Shown: positions 48,001 to 57,460 of the stretch, piece after piece
How the letters are laid out: every line of letters starts with the position of its first letter
How positions within the stretch are numbered: the first letter of the stretch is position 1
Source of the DNA: Alphaproteobacteria bacterium
GTDB taxonomy: Bacteria > Pseudomonadota > Alphaproteobacteria > Sphingomonadales > Sphingomonadaceae
Assembly (NCBI GenBank): GCA_005883305.1
Contig: VBAC01000001.1
Coordinates: 1,984,001 to 2,048,000, forward strand
Length of the DNA stretch: 64,000 nucleotides
Reading direction: 5' to 3'
The notes under the pieces: model-generated
What the model saw: only the letters and a program-made list of their open reading frames with translations
What the model was told of the DNA's origin: nothing
The model's database searches: none
Translations under genes and position numbers: made by a program

Positions 48001-48375
48001 CTCCGCGCCGATGATGATGTCGTCATAGCCGTCGCCGTTGACGTCGCCGGCCGAAGCGACGCTGTAGCCGGCGGCGTCACCCTGCGCTTCGCCGTCGATG
48101 CGGAAGCCGTCCGCGGGCGTCAGCGAGCCGAGGAAGACCGTGCCGAACCCGCTCGCCTTGCCGAACACGACCCAGGTCGATCCGGCGCCCGAGACGCCGG
48201 CCGTCGAGGATGGCGAGCCGAACAGGAAATCGTCATAGCCGTCGCCGTTGACGTCGCCGGCAGAGGCCACCGAGAAGCCGACATTGTCGGTGATGACCGC
48301 GCCACGGACGACGAAGCCGTTGCTGCCAAGGAGGCCGAGATCGATCAGACTGGGAAAGCCGGGCATAGTCTTCAC
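45013..48375 (-). CDS. RTX-type secreted protein A: seven FG-GAP repeats, VCBS-like, RTX, type I signal
   Basis: 1120 aa from GTG 48373-48375 (MKTMPGFPSLIDLGLLGSNG; ATG 48366 is an alternative). Seven FG-GAP repeats (such as SVASAGDVNGDGYDDIIIG) probably form a seven-bladed beta-propeller. Then a cadherin/VCBS-like domain (DAPVAVNDSFGLQENAVSRT), then RTX units (YGNAGDNFLEGGGGTDYLIG). C-terminal type I secretion region ends LTASDFTVI. Calcium-binding and presumably exported by a Tol-type ABC system not in this window. Part of a tandem RTX cluster. Confidence 0.85.
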   Translation of the reverse strand: MKTMPGFPSLIDLGLLGSNGFVVRGAVITDNVGFSVASAGDVNGDGYDDFLFGSPSSTAGVSGAGSTWVVFGKASGFGTVFLGSLTPADGFRIDGEAQGDAAGYSVASAGDVNGDGYDDIIIGAEDVGTNSIGAAYVVFGKASGFGNVSLATLTPADGFEIGGTGQIGRLGHSVSSAGDINNDGFDDIIVGAPDGNTNNTGTAYVIFGKATGFGPLNVTTLTPVDGFSIVGAATAERAGISVSSAGDINNDGYADIIVGAYAADVGGTNRGAAYVLFGKAAGFGNVNLAALAPADGFRIQGAANGAEAGTAVSSAGDFNGDGFDDLLVGAPRQTEPGATSAGDTYLIFGKASGFGSIDLATLAPADGFKLANNHQFDFAGSALGAGDVNGDGYDDVIIGANGTDGSGNDAGGAFVVFGKASGFGTVDLASMTASEGFRIIGDNGGDLAGISVSAGGDLNNDGYDDIIVGAPGALGSDEGAGYVIFGRSTAGIPTLDNGATDARFTTSYTEGDPPVPIVAGGFTLTSSVPIGSMTIAGGSALTLAGPIPAGIVASGAGTPTLILSGSASAADYATALSMVRVSVGGDNITTGTSSGVTITVDTGIGAQLIGVTTLALTGVDDAPVAVNDSFGLQENAVSRTGNVFSNNGQGADVDPDGGPKTVTAVNGSPANVGTQIILPSGAILTLQANGSFVYEPNHAFDATPAPGSGATNQPAQDSFTYTLNGGSTATVTMTINGVDSEDFLIGPAGPSGMAGGNFNDIYLLDHPDDDVVELAAGGLRDVIYAQTNYKLDPNVFVEVLSAANQADTAPLELVGNEVGQEIYGNAGDNFLEGGGGTDYLIGLGGNDRYFVAGPGDHVIENAGGGARDVIYTPGDYTMAAGLDIEVLSSSNQAGTGAQTLIGNALAQEIYGNSGANFIEGGGGADYMAGFGGNDVYVVDSADDYVAEAAGGGRDVVYAKVSYALGAGQEIEVLSTDSQSGVAAIDLTGNGLANELYGNAGANVLNGGAGADYLAGYGGADTFAFTTALGGGNVDAIADFNAADDTIALDDAVFTGLTPGALPAGAFVTGAAAGDADDRIIYNSANGQILFDADGNGAGAAILFATVQAGTVLTASDFTVI

Positions 48376-48392
48376 TCACATTCGAGAAGGGG

Positions 48393-51247
48393 TCAGATCA
48401 CCGTGAAATCGCTCGCGGCGAGCACCGTTCCAGCCTGCACGGTGGCGAACAGCACGGCCGCCCCCGCGCCGGTGCCGTCCGCATCGAACAGGATCTGGCC
48501 GGTGGCGCTGTTGTAAATGATCCGGTCGTCCGCGTCACCCCCGGCGGTGCCGGCGACGAAAGCCGTGGCGGGGAGCGCGCCCGGCGTCAATCCCGTGAAC
48601 ACCGCATCGTCCAGCGCGATCTTGTCGGTGCCGGAGACGAAGTCGGCGATCTGGTCGACATTGCCGCCGCCGAGCGCGGTGGTGAAGGCGAACGTATCCG
48701 CGCCCCCGAAGCCCATCAGATAGTCCGCTCCCGCGCCGCCGTTCAGCACGTTGGCGCCGGCATTGCCGTAGATTTCCTGCGCCAGCGCGTTGCCGGTCAA
48801 GTTCTGCGCGGCGGTCCCGGCCTGGCTCAGGGAGGAAAGAATCTCGATCTCATTGCCTGCAGCCAGCACATAGTCGCCCAACGCATAGAGGACGTCTCGC
48901 CCGCCGCCTGCAGCTTCCGCCACATAATCGTCGGCGCTGTCCACTACGTAGACGTCGTTGCCCCCGAAGCCGGCCATATAGTCGGCCCCACCGCCGCCCT
49001 CGATAAAGTTGGCGCCGGCATTGCCGTAAATTTCCTGCGCCAGCGCGTTGCCGATCAAGGTCTGCGCGCCGGTGCCGGCCTGGTTCGACGAGGACAGGAC
49101 CTCGATGTCGAGGCCCGCGGCCATCGTATAATCGCCGGGCGTGTAGATGACGTCGCGGGCGCCGCCGCCGGCATTCTCGATCACGTGATCGCCCGGGCCG
49201 GCGACGAAATAGCGGTCGTTGCCGCCAAGCCCGATCAAATAGTCGGTGCCGCCGCCGCCTTCGAGGAAATTGTCGCCGGCATTGCCGTAGATGGCCTGGT
49301 CGAAGCCGTTCCCGACCAGCACCGAATCGGTGGCCGCATCCTGGCTGATGGCGGACAGGACTTCGATCTCTGCCTTGTCGCCCAAGTGGAAGTCGGAGCG
49401 GCTATAGACCACGTCGAAGCCTTCCCCGCGCGTTCAAGGACCGTGTCGGTTACACCATCCACGATGTAGACGTCGTCGCCCGCGCCCCCCTTCATGGTGT
49501 CCGCGCCGCCACCGCCCTCGAGCAAATCATTGCCGTCGTTACCGAACAATCGATCGTCACCGCCCTGGCCGTCGAGTTGGTCGTCGCCGCCGCCGCCTGC
49601 GAGCGTTTGGCCGGCGATCGTGCCCCTGCGGACGACTCCGGTGGCGGGCGCAATGCCGTACAGGACATAGGCCTCGCCGGCATCGGTGCCGCCGTCGTCA
49701 CCCCGATATGCCCCGACGATGATCTCGGAAAAGCCATCGCCATTGATATCGGCGGAAGAGACGTTGCCGGCGAGATCGCCCGCTTCATCGCCCTGGATAA
49801 TGAAGCCGTCGGTCGGATCGAGCGAAGTCAGGTCGATGATCCGGCGGCCGGTTCCGTCGATCGTTCCGAAGGCATCGCCGCGGCCGAACACGACATAGGC
49901 CTCACCGGCATCGACTCCGCCATCGTCGCCGAAATGGGCACCGACGATGATGTCGTCGAAGCCATCGCCGTCGACATCCCCGGCCGGCGAAACGCTGCGG
50001 CCAGCGAGATCACCGGCTTCGTCGCCCTGTATGACGAAGCCATCGACAGGCGCGAGCGAGGCAAGGTCAATCACCCGCCGGCCGGTGCCGTCGATCGTGC
50101 CAAAAGCGCCGGCGTGGCCGAACAGGACATAGGCTTCCCCGGCGTCGAGGCCGCCATCGTCCCCGAAATGGCCGCTGATGATGAAATCATCGAAGCCGTC
50201 GCCGTTGATGTCGCCGGCCGAAGCTACGCTGCGGCTGGCGAGGTCGGTCATCGCGTCGCCCTGAACTATGAATCCATCGCTCGGGGCGAACGTAGCCAAG
50301 TCCACGACGAGGCGGCCGGTGCCATCGACCGCACCGAAGGTGCCCGCGCGGCCCAAAAAGACATAGGCCTCGCCCGCTTCAGGGGCACCATCGTCGCCGC
50401 CATCCGCACCGACGATGAAATCGGCGAATCCGTCGCCATTGATGTCTCCGGCCGAAGCGACCGAAAAACCGGCGAAATCCAGCGCTTGGTCGCCTTGCAC
50501 GACGAAACCGTCGGAAGGCGCGAGGGAGGCGAGGTCAATCGTCGCGCGGCCGCTGCCGTCGATCGTGCCGACGGGCCCGGCGTGGCCGTAGAGGACATAG
50601 GCCTTGCCGGTCCCGGTGCCATAGAGACCGCCATAAGCGCCGATGACGAGGTCGGCGAAGCCATCATTGTTTATGTCGCCGGCCGAAGCGACGCTGTCGC
50701 CCGTTTCGTCATTCGCGGCGTCGCCCTGAATAACGAATCCCTCACTGGGAGCCAGCGAAGTCATGTCCAGAACCCGGCGGCCTGCGCCATCGATTGTGCC
50801 GAAGTCGCCTGCGTGGCCGAAGAGGACATAGGCTTCGCCGGCATCGAGGCCGCCGTCGTCGCCGAGCGAAGCACCGACGATGATGTCACCGAAGCCATCG
50901 CCGTTGAAGTCGCCGGCCGAGGCGACCCAGCGGCCGAAGAAGTCCCCTGCCGCGTCGCCTTGGAGCACGAAGCCGTCGGATGGGGCGAGCGAAGTCAGGT
51001 CGATCACTCGTCGGCCGGTGACGTCGACCGTGCCGTAGGCGCCGGCGTGGCCGAACAGGACATAAGCTTCGCCGGCATCGACTCCGCCCTGGTCTCCGGA
51101 AAAGGCGCCGACGATGAAATCCTCAAAACCATCGCCGTTGACGTCACCCGCTGAAGAAACGCAGAAACCCGCGGAATCGCCCGCTTCGTCGCCTTGGACG
51201 ACGAAACCGGTATCCGGCCCAAGGGTTGAGAGGTCGATTACGGTCAA
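48393..51247 (-). CDS. RTX-type secreted protein B: seven FG-GAP repeats plus RTX, internal frameshift
   Basis: About 951 aa if the frameshift is bridged. TTG start 51245-51247 (TTGACCGTAATCGAC), with GGGAG about 10 bases upstream. Seven FG-GAP repeats, then RTX units. In a C4 run at 49424-49427 (G4 on the coding strand) one base is missing relative to the expected AGEGFDVVYSRS, so the reading frame splits into 51247-49235 and 49412-48393. The second part carries the RTX end and the terminal LAASDFTVI. Could be a true mutation, phase variation or a sequencing error. Its RTX stretch is near-identical to that of protein A. Confidence 0.75.
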
Positions 51248-51357
51248 CTTTGTTTTGCTCCCTCGCGACTCCGCGTTCTCGCGTCATCTTCGGGGGGCGT
51301 TGGCCGGGACCCGCATCGGGGTCAATCCAGTGAATACCATGGGTCGAGGCGGGCGCC

Positions 51358-53505
51358 TCAAATCACCGTGAAGTCGCTGGCCGTGAGGGTAGGATGGCCC
51401 TGCAGCGTGGCGAACTGCACGGCCGCGCCGGCGCCGTTTCCATCGGCGTCGAAGAACAGGTTGCCAGTGGCATTGTCATATAAGATCCGGTCGTCGGCAT
51501 CGGCCGCAACGGTGCCCGTGACGAAGGCACCGGCCGGCAGAGCGCCGAAGCCGAGCCCCGTGAACACCGCATCGTCCAGCGCGATCTTGTCGGTGCCGGA
51601 GACGAAGTCGGCGATCTGGTCGACATTGCCGCCGCCGAGCGCGGTGGTGAAGGCGAACGTATCCGCGCCCCCGAAGCCCATCAGATAGTCCGCTCCCGCG
51701 CCGCCGTTCAGCACGTTGGCGCCGGCATTGCCGTAGATTTCCTGCGCCAGCGCGTTGCCGGTCAAGTTCTGTGCGGCGGTCCCCGCCTGGCTCAGGGAGG
51801 AAAGAATCTCGATCTCGACGCCCGCGGCCAGCGCATAATCGCCAACCGCATAGACGACGTCGCGCGTTCCGCCGCCCGCGCTCTCGATCACGGTGTCGCC
51901 TGTGCCGGAAACCAGATAGCGGTCGTTGCCGCCGAGCCCGATCAGATAATCGGCGCCGCCGCCGCCCGCCAGGAAGTTATCCCCCGCATTGCCGTAAATC
52001 TCCTGGCCGAACTCGTTGCCGATCAGCGCCAGCGGGGTCGTCCCGTCCTGGCTCGCCGCGGAGAGGATTTCGATCTCGACGCCCGCTCCGAGCACGTAGC
52101 TGTCGAGCGCGTAGACGGCGTCGCGGCCGCCTCCCACACCCTCGATGATGTGATCGCCCTGCCCGGAAACGCCGTAGCGGTCGTCGCCGCCCAACCCGAC
52201 GAGATAATCATTGCCTCCCCCACCGAACAGGAAGTTGGCACCGGCATTGCCGTAAATCTCCTGGTCGAGGTCGTTGCCGACCAACACCATCTCGGTGGTG
52301 GCCGCTTGACTCACCGCCGAGATCACTTCGACCGACACCCCCGCGCGCAACACGTAGCTTGCCCGCGCATAGATGAGGTCCCGGCCCTCGCCGGCGCTTT
52401 CGAGGATCTCGTCGCTGAGATCGTCGACGACGTAGACGTCGTCGCCCGTCCCTCCGATCATCAAATCCGTGCCCGAGCCGCCGTGGAGGAAATCGTTGCC
52501 GCTGCCGCCGCGGAGCACATCGTTGCCGGAATCGCCGTCGATCACGTCGTTGCCGCCCGCGCCGGACAGAAAGTCGTTGCCGCCGAGGCCGTCCAGCCGG
52601 TCGTCGCCGTCGGCGGACACATATTCGTCCTGGCCCGGAGTGCCGACGAAGGTCCGACCCGCCGGGTTGAAGAGGCCGCTGGGAGCGCCGAGATTGTAGG
52701 TCGAAAGATCGCTCGCGGCGACGTTCTTGAGCAGGATGTCGACGAGCCCCGAGCTGCTTCGGATGCGGGTGTCGGCGCCGACCTGGGCGATGGTCAGGCC
52801 GCCGCCGGGTCCGAACGGATTGGCGCCGAAGACGGCGAGGTCGAGCCGGTCGCCGTCCTCGCCGGCCTGGAAATCCTGCACGGTCAATGTCGTCGCGACG
52901 TGCTGGACCTGGACCACGTCACGGCCGCCGCCCAGGCCGAGCGTCTGGGTCCCTCCCCGCGAGCGGATGATGTCGTTGCCGGTGCCGCCGACGACCGTCG
53001 CGGTGTCGGTGATCGTGATGTCGTCGTCCCCGCTGCCGCCGTCGACGACCATCGAGGAAGCGGTGTCGATCACCATGATGTCGTTGCCGTCGCCGCCGGC
53101 GGCGACGCCGTTGACGCCCTCGAGCGTGATGAAGTCGTTGCCGGCGCCGCCGTCGACCACCAGGTTCGCGCTGCTCGCGCGGCGGGCCGTGATCGTGTCG
53201 TTGCCCGCGCCCCCACCCAAAATGTCGTTGCCGCCCGCCGAATCGGTGAGCACGTCGTTGCCGTCGCCGCCGGCCAGGACGTCGTTGCCGCCGCCGGTGT
53301 CGCTGATCGTGTCGTTGCCGGCGCCGCCTTCCAGCGTGTCGTGGCCGGCTTGACCGTCGAGCGTGTCGTTCCCGTCGCCGCCGTTCAGATTGTCGTTGCC
53401 GGCGCCGCCGGTCAGATTGTCGTCTCCGGCGAGGCCCGAAATGGTGTCGTCGCCTGTGGTGCCGGCGATCGTGTCGTTGCCTGGCGTCCCGGTGAAGGTC
53501 GGCAT
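51358..53505 (-). CDS. RTX-type secreted protein C (RTX repeats only)
   Basis: 715 aa, MPTFTGTPGNDTIAGTTGDD. Dense Gly-Asp calcium-binding nonapeptides through residues 1-150 and 300-400, then longer units with IYGNAGANFLFGGGGNDYLV. End LTASDFTVI. The region 51550-51810 is almost identical to 48590-48850 in protein B. Exported type I protein, function unknown. Confidence 0.85.
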   Translation of the reverse strand: MPTFTGTPGNDTIAGTTGDDTISGLAGDDNLTGGAGNDNLNGGDGNDTLDGQAGHDTLEGGAGNDTISDTGGGNDVLAGGDGNDVLTDSAGGNDILGGGAGNDTITARRASSANLVVDGGAGNDFITLEGVNGVAAGGDGNDIMVIDTASSMVVDGGSGDDDITITDTATVVGGTGNDIIRSRGGTQTLGLGGGRDVVQVQHVATTLTVQDFQAGEDGDRLDLAVFGANPFGPGGGLTIAQVGADTRIRSSSGLVDILLKNVAASDLSTYNLGAPSGLFNPAGRTFVGTPGQDEYVSADGDDRLDGLGGNDFLSGAGGNDVIDGDSGNDVLRGGSGNDFLHGGSGTDLMIGGTGDDVYVVDDLSDEILESAGEGRDLIYARASYVLRAGVSVEVISAVSQAATTEMVLVGNDLDQEIYGNAGANFLFGGGGNDYLVGLGGDDRYGVSGQGDHIIEGVGGGRDAVYALDSYVLGAGVEIEILSAASQDGTTPLALIGNEFGQEIYGNAGDNFLAGGGGADYLIGLGGNDRYLVSGTGDTVIESAGGGTRDVVYAVGDYALAAGVEIEILSSLSQAGTAAQNLTGNALAQEIYGNAGANVLNGGAGADYLMGFGGADTFAFTTALGGGNVDQIADFVSGTDKIALDDAVFTGLGFGALPAGAFVTGTVAADADDRILYDNATGNLFFDADGNGAGAAVQFATLQGHPTLTASDFTVI

Positions 53506-53600
53506 GTTCTGCGCTCCGGCATCGTGGCTGTCGCTTCAGCCATGACGGATTTCGCGAATCGGATCAACGCGATGGCTGAGGCGCCCCGTCCGGATTCGGG

Positions 53601-53645
53601 TCATATTACCGTGAAGTCGCCGGCGGCGGGCGCCGGAAGGCCTGG
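53601..53645 (-). pseudogene. Remnant end of another RTX protein
   Basis: The minus strand reads GLPAPAAGDFTVI and a stop, matching the last residues of the neighbouring RTX proteins. No open frame with RTX repeats continues upstream. It lies just upstream of protein C, so a former fifth copy may have been deleted. The rest of 53506-53755 holds no gene. Confidence 0.6.
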
Positions 53646-53755
53646 GCGGGGGCCGCGCAGGGCTCATCGCGCCTCGGTTATCAACATTTTCATAGGCTTA
53701 GTCTTGCACAATCGGCCCCCGCAGACGAAAGCCGGTCGGGAAGCGACGTTGGCCC

Positions 53756-54157
53756 TTAGACCGCGGCGCCGAGCGCGGGCCAGATGACCATGAACATCCC
53801 GGCGGCCGCCGCGGCCCAGGCCAGCGAGCGCAGATAAGGGATGCCGAGCGCGTAAAGCGGCAGATAGGCGATCCGGCCGCCGAGCCAGATCCAGGCCCCG
53901 AGCGCGGTCGTCTCGTTGCGCAGCGCGGCGACGCTGACGATCAGCACCGCGGCGACCATCAGCGGAAACGTCTCGAAGAAATTGGCCTGCGCCCGCGAAA
54001 GCCGGCCGACGAGGGGATTTGGCGGCGGCAATTCCTCGTCGCGCGGCCCGACATTCCATTTCGAGCCGTATTGCCGGGTCTTCACCTGCGCGGCGGCCAG
54101 GATGTGGACCAGGGCCAGCACGCAGCCCCAGGCGAGGACGATGAGTTCCGTTGTCAT
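53756..54157 (-). CDS. MAPEG-family membrane protein
   Basis: 133 aa from ATG 54155-54157 (MTTELIVLAWGCVLALVHIL). Four helices; signature RAQANFFETFPLMVAAVLIV is the MAPEG (glutathione-related) motif. Divergent from the Anbu cluster with a 71-base gap. Function not assigned. Confidence 0.8.
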   Translation of the reverse strand: MTTELIVLAWGCVLALVHILAAAQVKTRQYGSKWNVGPRDEELPPPNPLVGRLSRAQANFFETFPLMVAAVLIVSVAALRNETTALGAWIWLGGRIAYLPLYALGIPYLRSLAWAAAAAGMFMVIWPALGAAV

Positions 54158-54228
54158 GGCGAAACGATAACTTCCCCGAGCCGCCGCGTCCATTGGCGCT
54201 TTTTGCGCTTTCGTGCATTGTGGGCGCG

Positions 54229-55674
54229 ATGGCGGAGCCTAGGGCGTTCGACGAGCTTCGGGGAAACAGGAGCGGCCGCGCGGCGCGCGGCGGCTTCGAG
54301 CCGCTCGCGCGGTGGCTGGAGACCACTCCGCAGGCCGAGCTCGTCAAGCGCCAGCACGCGGCCGAAGCCGCCTTCCGAAGCCTCGGAATCACCTTCTCGG
54401 TCTATGGCGAGGAGGCCTCGGCCGAGCGGATCATCCCGTTCGACATCGTCCCGCGAATCTTCTCGGCTGCCGAATGGGCGCGGCTGTCGGCGGGGCTCGA
54501 GCAGCGCGTCCGCGCGATCAACGCCTTCATCGACGACGTCTACGGCGCCCGCAAGATCCTGAAGGACGGCGTGATCCCGTCCGACATCGTGCTGACCAAC
54601 CCGCAATTCTGCGTCGCCGTCGCGGGGGCACGGCCGCCCCACGGTGTCTACGCCCACATCTGCGGAATCGACCTGGTCCGCACCGGCGCGGACGATTTCT
54701 TCGTGCTCGAGGACAATGCCCGAACGCCCTCGGGCGTCTCCTACATGATCGAGAATCGCGACGCGATGCTTCGCCTCTGCCCCGAATTGTTCGATCTCTT
54801 CCCGGTGCGCCCGGTCGATTCCTACCCGGAGCTTCTTCGCGAGACGCTCTATTCGGTGGCGCCGGAGGGCGCGCGCGAGCCGCGCTGCGTGCTGCTCACC
54901 CCCGGTCACCACAACAGCGCCTTCTACGAGCACAGCTTCCTCGCCGACAATATGGGCATCGAGCTGGTCGAGGGGCGCGACCTGGTGGTCGACGACGACA
55001 TCGTCTGGATGCGGACGATCGACGGGCGGATTCGGGTCGATGTGATCTACCGCCGGGTCGACGACGCCTTCCTCGATCCGCTCGTCTTCCGCCCCGACAG
55101 CCTGCTCGGCGTGCCGGGGCTGATGGCCGCCTATCTCGCCGGCAACGTGACCCTGGTGAACGCGCCGGGCACGGGCATCGCCGACGACAAGGCGATCTAT
55201 TCCTACATGCCGGAGATCGTGCGCTATTATACCGGCGAGGAAGCGAAGCTGCCCAATGTGGAGACCTGGCGCTGCCGCGAGCCCAAGGCCTGCCGCCACG
55301 TGCTCGAGAATCTCGACAAGATGGTGGTCAAGCTGGTCGACGGATCGGGCGGCTACGGAATGCTGGTCGGCCCGACCGCGTCGAAGAAGGAGATCGAGGC
55401 CTTTCGCTCGGCGATCAAGGCGACGCCCGAGCGCTACATCGCCCAGCCGACTCTCGCACTCTCGACCGTTCCGACGCTGGACGAGGAGGGCATGGCGCCC
55501 CGCCACGTCGATTTCCGCCCCTTCGTCCTGACCGGCGCTTCGGGCGTGACCATCGTTCCCGGCGGACTCACCCGGGTCGCGCTTCGCGAGGGATCGCTGG
55601 TTGTCAATTCCAGCCAGGGCGGCGGCACCAAGGACAGTTTCGTGCTCGCTCCGCCCGCGGCCGGCGAAGGCTGA
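54229..55674 (+). CDS. Circularly permuted ATP-grasp protein (DUF404/DUF407)
   Basis: 481 aa from ATG 54229 (MAEPRAFDELRGNRSGRAAR); the frame is open further upstream but without homology. Motifs: GITFSVYGEEASAERIIPFD, FVLEDNARTPSGVSYMIENR, LLTPGHHNSAFYEHSFLADN, VVKLVDGSGGYGMLVGPTAS, RHVDFRPFVL. The ATP-grasp fold forms peptide bonds (amidoligase). First gene of a four-gene cluster with alpha-E, transglutaminase and Anbu; overlaps the next gene by one base (TGATG). Confidence 0.9.
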   Translation: MAEPRAFDELRGNRSGRAARGGFEPLARWLETTPQAELVKRQHAAEAAFRSLGITFSVYGEEASAERIIPFDIVPRIFSAAEWARLSAGLEQRVRAINAFIDDVYGARKILKDGVIPSDIVLTNPQFCVAVAGARPPHGVYAHICGIDLVRTGADDFFVLEDNARTPSGVSYMIENRDAMLRLCPELFDLFPVRPVDSYPELLRETLYSVAPEGAREPRCVLLTPGHHNSAFYEHSFLADNMGIELVEGRDLVVDDDIVWMRTIDGRIRVDVIYRRVDDAFLDPLVFRPDSLLGVPGLMAAYLAGNVTLVNAPGTGIADDKAIYSYMPEIVRYYTGEEAKLPNVETWRCREPKACRHVLENLDKMVVKLVDGSGGYGMLVGPTASKKEIEAFRSAIKATPERYIAQPTLALSTVPTLDEEGMAPRHVDFRPFVLTGASGVTIVPGGLTRVALREGSLVVNSSQGGGTKDSFVLAPPAAGEG

Positions 55675-56597
55675 TGCTCTCGCGCACCGCCTCCAGCCTC
55701 TACTGGATCGGCCGCTACATGGAGCGGGCCGAGTTCACCACCCGGCTGGTCGAGGCGACCATCCGGCTCGCCGCTCTGGGCGGTCACGACCATGTCTCCA
55801 AGGCCTGGATGAGCGCGCTTTCGGTGGTCGGCGGACCGCCGCTCGACGTCAGCCGCGAGGGCAGCATGGCGCGGCGCTATCTCACCTTGAGCGAGGACAA
55901 TCCGAGCTCGATCCGCTCGTGCATCGTCAGCGCGCGCGACAACGCCCGCGCCGGCCGAACGGCGCTGACCCGGGAGGTGTGGGAGGCGATCAACCGCGCC
56001 TGGCTGATGATCCAGGCCAGAACCAGCCCGGGCGGAGTTCAGGCGACCCTCAACCTGGTCGAGGAGCTGAAGGCCGAGCTTCGCGGCTTCGAAGGCGCGA
56101 TGGCGCGGATGATGCGCAACGAGGGCTATTGGTTCGTCCGCCTCGGCTCGATGATCGAGCGCGGCGACGCGAGCGCGCGCCTGCTCGACGTCAAATATTT
56201 CCTGCTGTTGCCCGAAGGCCAGAAGGTCGGCGGCAAGCTCGACCGCGACCAGTGGACGACGATCCTCCAGATCGTCTCCGCCAAGACCGCCTACCGCCAC
56301 CTCTACCGCGAGGCGCTGAAGCCCTGGCTGGTCGCCGACATGCTGATCTTCCGCCGCGAGCTGCCGCGCTCGCTGGCCTGGACCGCCGAGGAGACGGTCG
56401 AGCTGCTCGGCGAGTTCGGCGCGCGCTCGGGCCGGCAGGGACCGGCCGACAGGCTCGCCCGCCAACGCCTGTCGAAGCTCCAGGCGCTCGACATCGACAC
56501 CGTATTCCAGCGCGGCCTGCACCAGTGGCTGCAGGCCTATGTGCGCGAGAACAACGCCATCGGCGTCGCCATCGCCGACCAGTTCAGGTTCACCTGA
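55674..56597 (+). CDS. Alpha-E domain protein (DUF403)
   Basis: 307 aa, all-helical, MLSRTASSLYWIGRYMERAE. Signatures WFVRLGSMIERGDASARLLD and the C-terminal FQRGLHQWLQAYVRENNAIG. In known clusters alpha-E accompanies the cp-ATP-grasp ligase. Starts in a TGATG overlap with the ligase; ends overlapping the transglutaminase likewise. Confidence 0.9.
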   Translation: MLSRTASSLYWIGRYMERAEFTTRLVEATIRLAALGGHDHVSKAWMSALSVVGGPPLDVSREGSMARRYLTLSEDNPSSIRSCIVSARDNARAGRTALTREVWEAINRAWLMIQARTSPGGVQATLNLVEELKAELRGFEGAMARMMRNEGYWFVRLGSMIERGDASARLLDVKYFLLLPEGQKVGGKLDRDQWTTILQIVSAKTAYRHLYREALKPWLVADMLIFRRELPRSLAWTAEETVELLGEFGARSGRQGPADRLARQRLSKLQALDIDTVFQRGLHQWLQAYVRENNAIGVAIADQFRFT

Positions 56598-57433
56598 TGC
56601 AGCTCTCGGTACGCCACGTCACGACCTACAGCTATGCGGCCCCGGCGCGCGGGCTGATCCAGCTGCTCCGCGCGACTCCGGTCAGCTTTGCCGGGCTGAA
56701 CGTGCTCGATTGGCGGATCGACGTCGATTGCGACGCTCGCCTTCGCGAGGGGCGCGACGGCTACGGCAACGTCACCCACATGCTCTACGTCGACAAGCCG
56801 GTCGGCCGGCTTTCGGTCTCGGTCTCGGGCCGGGTGCTCACGGAGGACAGGGCGGGAATCGTCCAGGGCCTGCCCTACGACCTTCCGCCGCAGGTCTTCC
56901 TTCGCGCCACGCCGCTGACCGAGGCCGGGCCGGCGATCGCCGGGCTTGCCCGGATGCTGGCCGCCGGGCCCGATCCCGCGCTCGGCCGGCTCCACGCGCT
57001 CAACGCCCGGCTCTACGAGACGATGCGATTCGACACCGAGGCGACCGCTCCCGACACCACCGCCGAGCAGGCCTGCGCGGCCGGGCACGGGGTCTGCCAG
57101 GATTTCGCGCATATGTTCGTCGCCGCGGCGCGGCTGCTGCGAATCCCCGCCCGTTACATTTCCGGCCACCTGTTCCGCCGCGACGGCGCACACGTCCAAG
57201 AGGCGTCGCACGCCTGGGCCGAGGCGTGGGTCGGCGATCTCGGCTGGGTGGCGTTCGATCCGGCCAACGGAATCTCCGCCGACGACGCCTATGTCCGGAT
57301 CGCCTGCGGCCTCGACTATCGCGACGCGGCGCCGGTCGCCGGCACACGTTCGGGTGGCGGCAAGGAGCATCTGGCGGTAGAGGTCGCGGTCAGCCAGACC
57401 CAGCAGCAGGCGCAATTCCAGTCGCAGAGTTGA
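56597..57433 (+). CDS. Transglutaminase-like peptidase of the Anbu cluster
   Basis: 278 aa. Catalytic triad visible: Cys167 (HGVCQDFAHM), His205 (ASHAWAEAWVG), Asp221 (VAFDPANGISADD). N-terminal beta domain (MQLSVRHVTTYSYAAPARGL). Probably an amidase/peptidase working with the ligase and Anbu. TGATG overlap with alpha-E. Confidence 0.92.
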   Translation: MQLSVRHVTTYSYAAPARGLIQLLRATPVSFAGLNVLDWRIDVDCDARLREGRDGYGNVTHMLYVDKPVGRLSVSVSGRVLTEDRAGIVQGLPYDLPPQVFLRATPLTEAGPAIAGLARMLAAGPDPALGRLHALNARLYETMRFDTEATAPDTTAEQACAAGHGVCQDFAHMFVAAARLLRIPARYISGHLFRRDGAHVQEASHAWAEAWVGDLGWVAFDPANGISADDAYVRIACGLDYRDAAPVAGTRSGGGKEHLAVEVAVSQTQQQAQFQSQS

Positions 57434-57460
57434 GGCAGCGTTGATGGAGACCAAGGCCCC

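Noticed and set aside
45805-48516. A 903-codon plus-strand open frame opposite RTX protein A
   Set aside because: Repetitive Asp/Val/Ala text with no domain; the minus strand has FG-GAP and RTX repeats in frame.
51358-53505. Regular short repeats that could be mistaken for a CRISPR array or minisatellite
   Set aside because: They translate in frame to Gly-Asp RTX calcium-binding repeats and vary between units.
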